Below are positions 6,962 to 7,691 of a stretch of DNA of 7,691 nucleotides, in pieces; positions within the stretch are counted from its first letter, which is position 1, and every line of letters begins with the position of its first letter. Source of the stretch: an uncultured Pseudomonadota bacterium (GTDB lineage: Bacteria > Pseudomonadota > Gammaproteobacteria > Burkholderiales > SG8-39); NCBI GenBank assembly GCA_903864555.1, contig CAIPGJ010000577.1, positions 1 to 7,691 of the forward strand. The letters run 5' to 3'. The position numbers and the translations under genes are program-made. Under the pieces are notes generated by a model, which was given only the letters and a program-made list of their open reading frames with translations, ran no database searches and was not told the origin of the DNA.

Positions 6962-6967
6962 CCCCTC
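6962..6967 (-). promoter_or_regulatory. Ribosome binding site of the acrylyl-CoA reductase gene
   Basis: The minus-strand sequence GAGGGG lies six bases before the ATG at 6953-6955 and supports that start over Met3. The rest of the 72-base gap up to zapE (6968-7027) holds no convincing -35/-10 pair and no hairpin followed by a T run. Confidence 0.65.
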
Positions 6968-7027
6968 AATTATGATCAGTTGTGAACACTATTGCCCTGC
7001 TTTATTAAGAACAGAGCCATATTGTTA

Positions 7028-7691
7028 TCACACACCAATACGCTGCTGAGCCAAATACTCTCGCGATTGCATTTCAATCAGCCGGCTTGCCGTACGATCA
7101 AATTCAAACGCCATGGCTCGGATTCTTGCGTTACCGGCCGCCTCTTCAATCTTTAGCAGGTGCTCGGGGTCCGCAGCGGCAGAAATTATCAACTTAACCT
7201 TGTTGTCATAGAAGACATCAACCATCAATGTGAATCGTCGGCCTTCATCGACCAGTTCAAGGCCTATTCTCGGCAGGTTCGAGACAATGACGGTGTGGAA
7301 GCGCCTTGCCAGCTCAAGATAATCCAGTTGGGATCTACCCCATCCGCAGAGATCCATGAAATCGAACCACACCACACCCCCTGCCTTGCGGCGGATGGTG
7401 ATGACACGATCTTCGATCTCCAGATCCCCTGGTTCATCCTCAACCTCTGCCAGGCGCTTGAAGGCTGCCTCGAGTGCGAGATCGGCTTCTTTACCCAGCG
7501 GACTGAGATAGACCTGCACTTGTTCCATCGCCCGGCGACGATAATCGATGCCTGCATCCACGTTGACAACGCGCGTGTATTTCTGCAGCAGTGCAATTGC
7601 GGGCAGGAAGCGCTGCCGTTGCAGGCCGTTCTCATACAGCCGACTCGGCTCGATGTTAGAGGTCGCCACCAGCGTTACCCCCCGGGCGAAC
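7028..7691 (-). CDS. zapE: ZapE (AFG1-family) cell-division ATPase, C-terminal part (5' end beyond the right edge)
   Basis: The last 220 residues of an AFG1-like AAA-type P-loop ATPase are visible. ZapE associates with the FtsZ ring in E. coli and influences constriction; mitochondrial AFG1/LACE1 is its relative. The frame is open to the window edge and reads FARGVTLVATSN, the sensor-1 region after the Walker B strand. Next come LYENGLQRQRFLPAIALL, VVNVDAGIDYR, VVWFDFMDLCGWGRSQ, DYLELARRFHTV, and a C-terminal FDRTASRLIEMQSREYLAQQ, all characteristic of the family. The Walker A and B motifs lie outside the window, since the full protein is usually about 360-380 residues. A GTG at 7667-7669 would open a shorter frame, but the conserved sequence continues upstream of it, so it is internal (Val in LVATSN). 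The TGA stop is at 7028-7030. The reductase gene follows on the same strand. Confidence 0.95.
   Translation of the reverse strand, partial: FARGVTLVATSNIEPSRLYENGLQRQRFLPAIALLQKYTRVVNVDAGIDYRRRAMEQVQVYLSPLGKEADLALEAAFKRLAEVEDEPGDLEIEDRVITIRRKAGGVVWFDFMDLCGWGRSQLDYLELARRFHTVIVSNLPRIGLELVDEGRRFTLMVDVFYDNKVKLIISAAADPEHLLKIEEAAGNARIRAMAFEFDRTASRLIEMQSREYLAQQRIGV

Noticed and set aside
6990..7016. Possible hairpin between zapE and acuI (minus strand GCTCTG ... CAGGGC) as a terminator
   Set aside because: It has six pairs including one G-U, a 12-base loop, and no T run after it, so it is too weak to call.

Overview
This window looks like ordinary, gene-dense core chromosome from a betaproteobacterium, most likely in or near the Burkholderiales. 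The main clue is the 63-residue DUF3460 protein, a family I know almost only from Betaproteobacteria. Two further clues are the aromatic-aminotransferase/uvrB divergent pair and the E. coli-type LexA/SOS box. GC content and codon use look even throughout. I see no transposase, integrase, tRNA, rRNA, CRISPR array or long repeat, and no gene-free stretch longer than about 110 bases.

Left part (1-3170): the first 180 codons of a class I aromatic/aspartate aminotransferase run leftwards off the window. Thirty-eight bases away, in the opposite direction, begins uvrB, a complete nucleotide-excision-repair helicase that uses a TTG start. A low-molecular-weight protein-tyrosine phosphatase starts inside the end of uvrB and is probably translated by coupling to it.

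Middle (3167-4722): lexA, the SOS repressor, runs leftwards and meets the phosphatase with interlocked stop codons. Upstream of lexA is a perfect 16-base SOS box, CTGTATTTTTATACAG. It sits inside the spacer of a plausible lexA promoter, so lexA is very probably autorepressed. The same 109-base gap carries the promoter region of the divergent DUF3460 gene, which is followed by an overlapping gene for an exported TPR-repeat protein, possibly a lipoprotein.

Right part (4723-7691), all leftwards: the C-terminal 220 residues of ZapE (AFG1-type ATPase, cell division), then an AcuI/YhdH-type acrylyl-CoA reductase, then a family III (CaiB/BaiF) CoA-transferase. The last two are 13 bases apart and form an apparent two-gene operon for acyl-CoA metabolism.

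I did not find a clearly new biological system. The points most worth a second look are the SOS box shared between lexA and the DUF3460 gene, the acuI/CoA-transferase pair of unknown substrate, the uncertain start of the TPR protein, and the very tight packing, in which both convergent gene pairs have touching or overlapping stop codons with no visible terminator.
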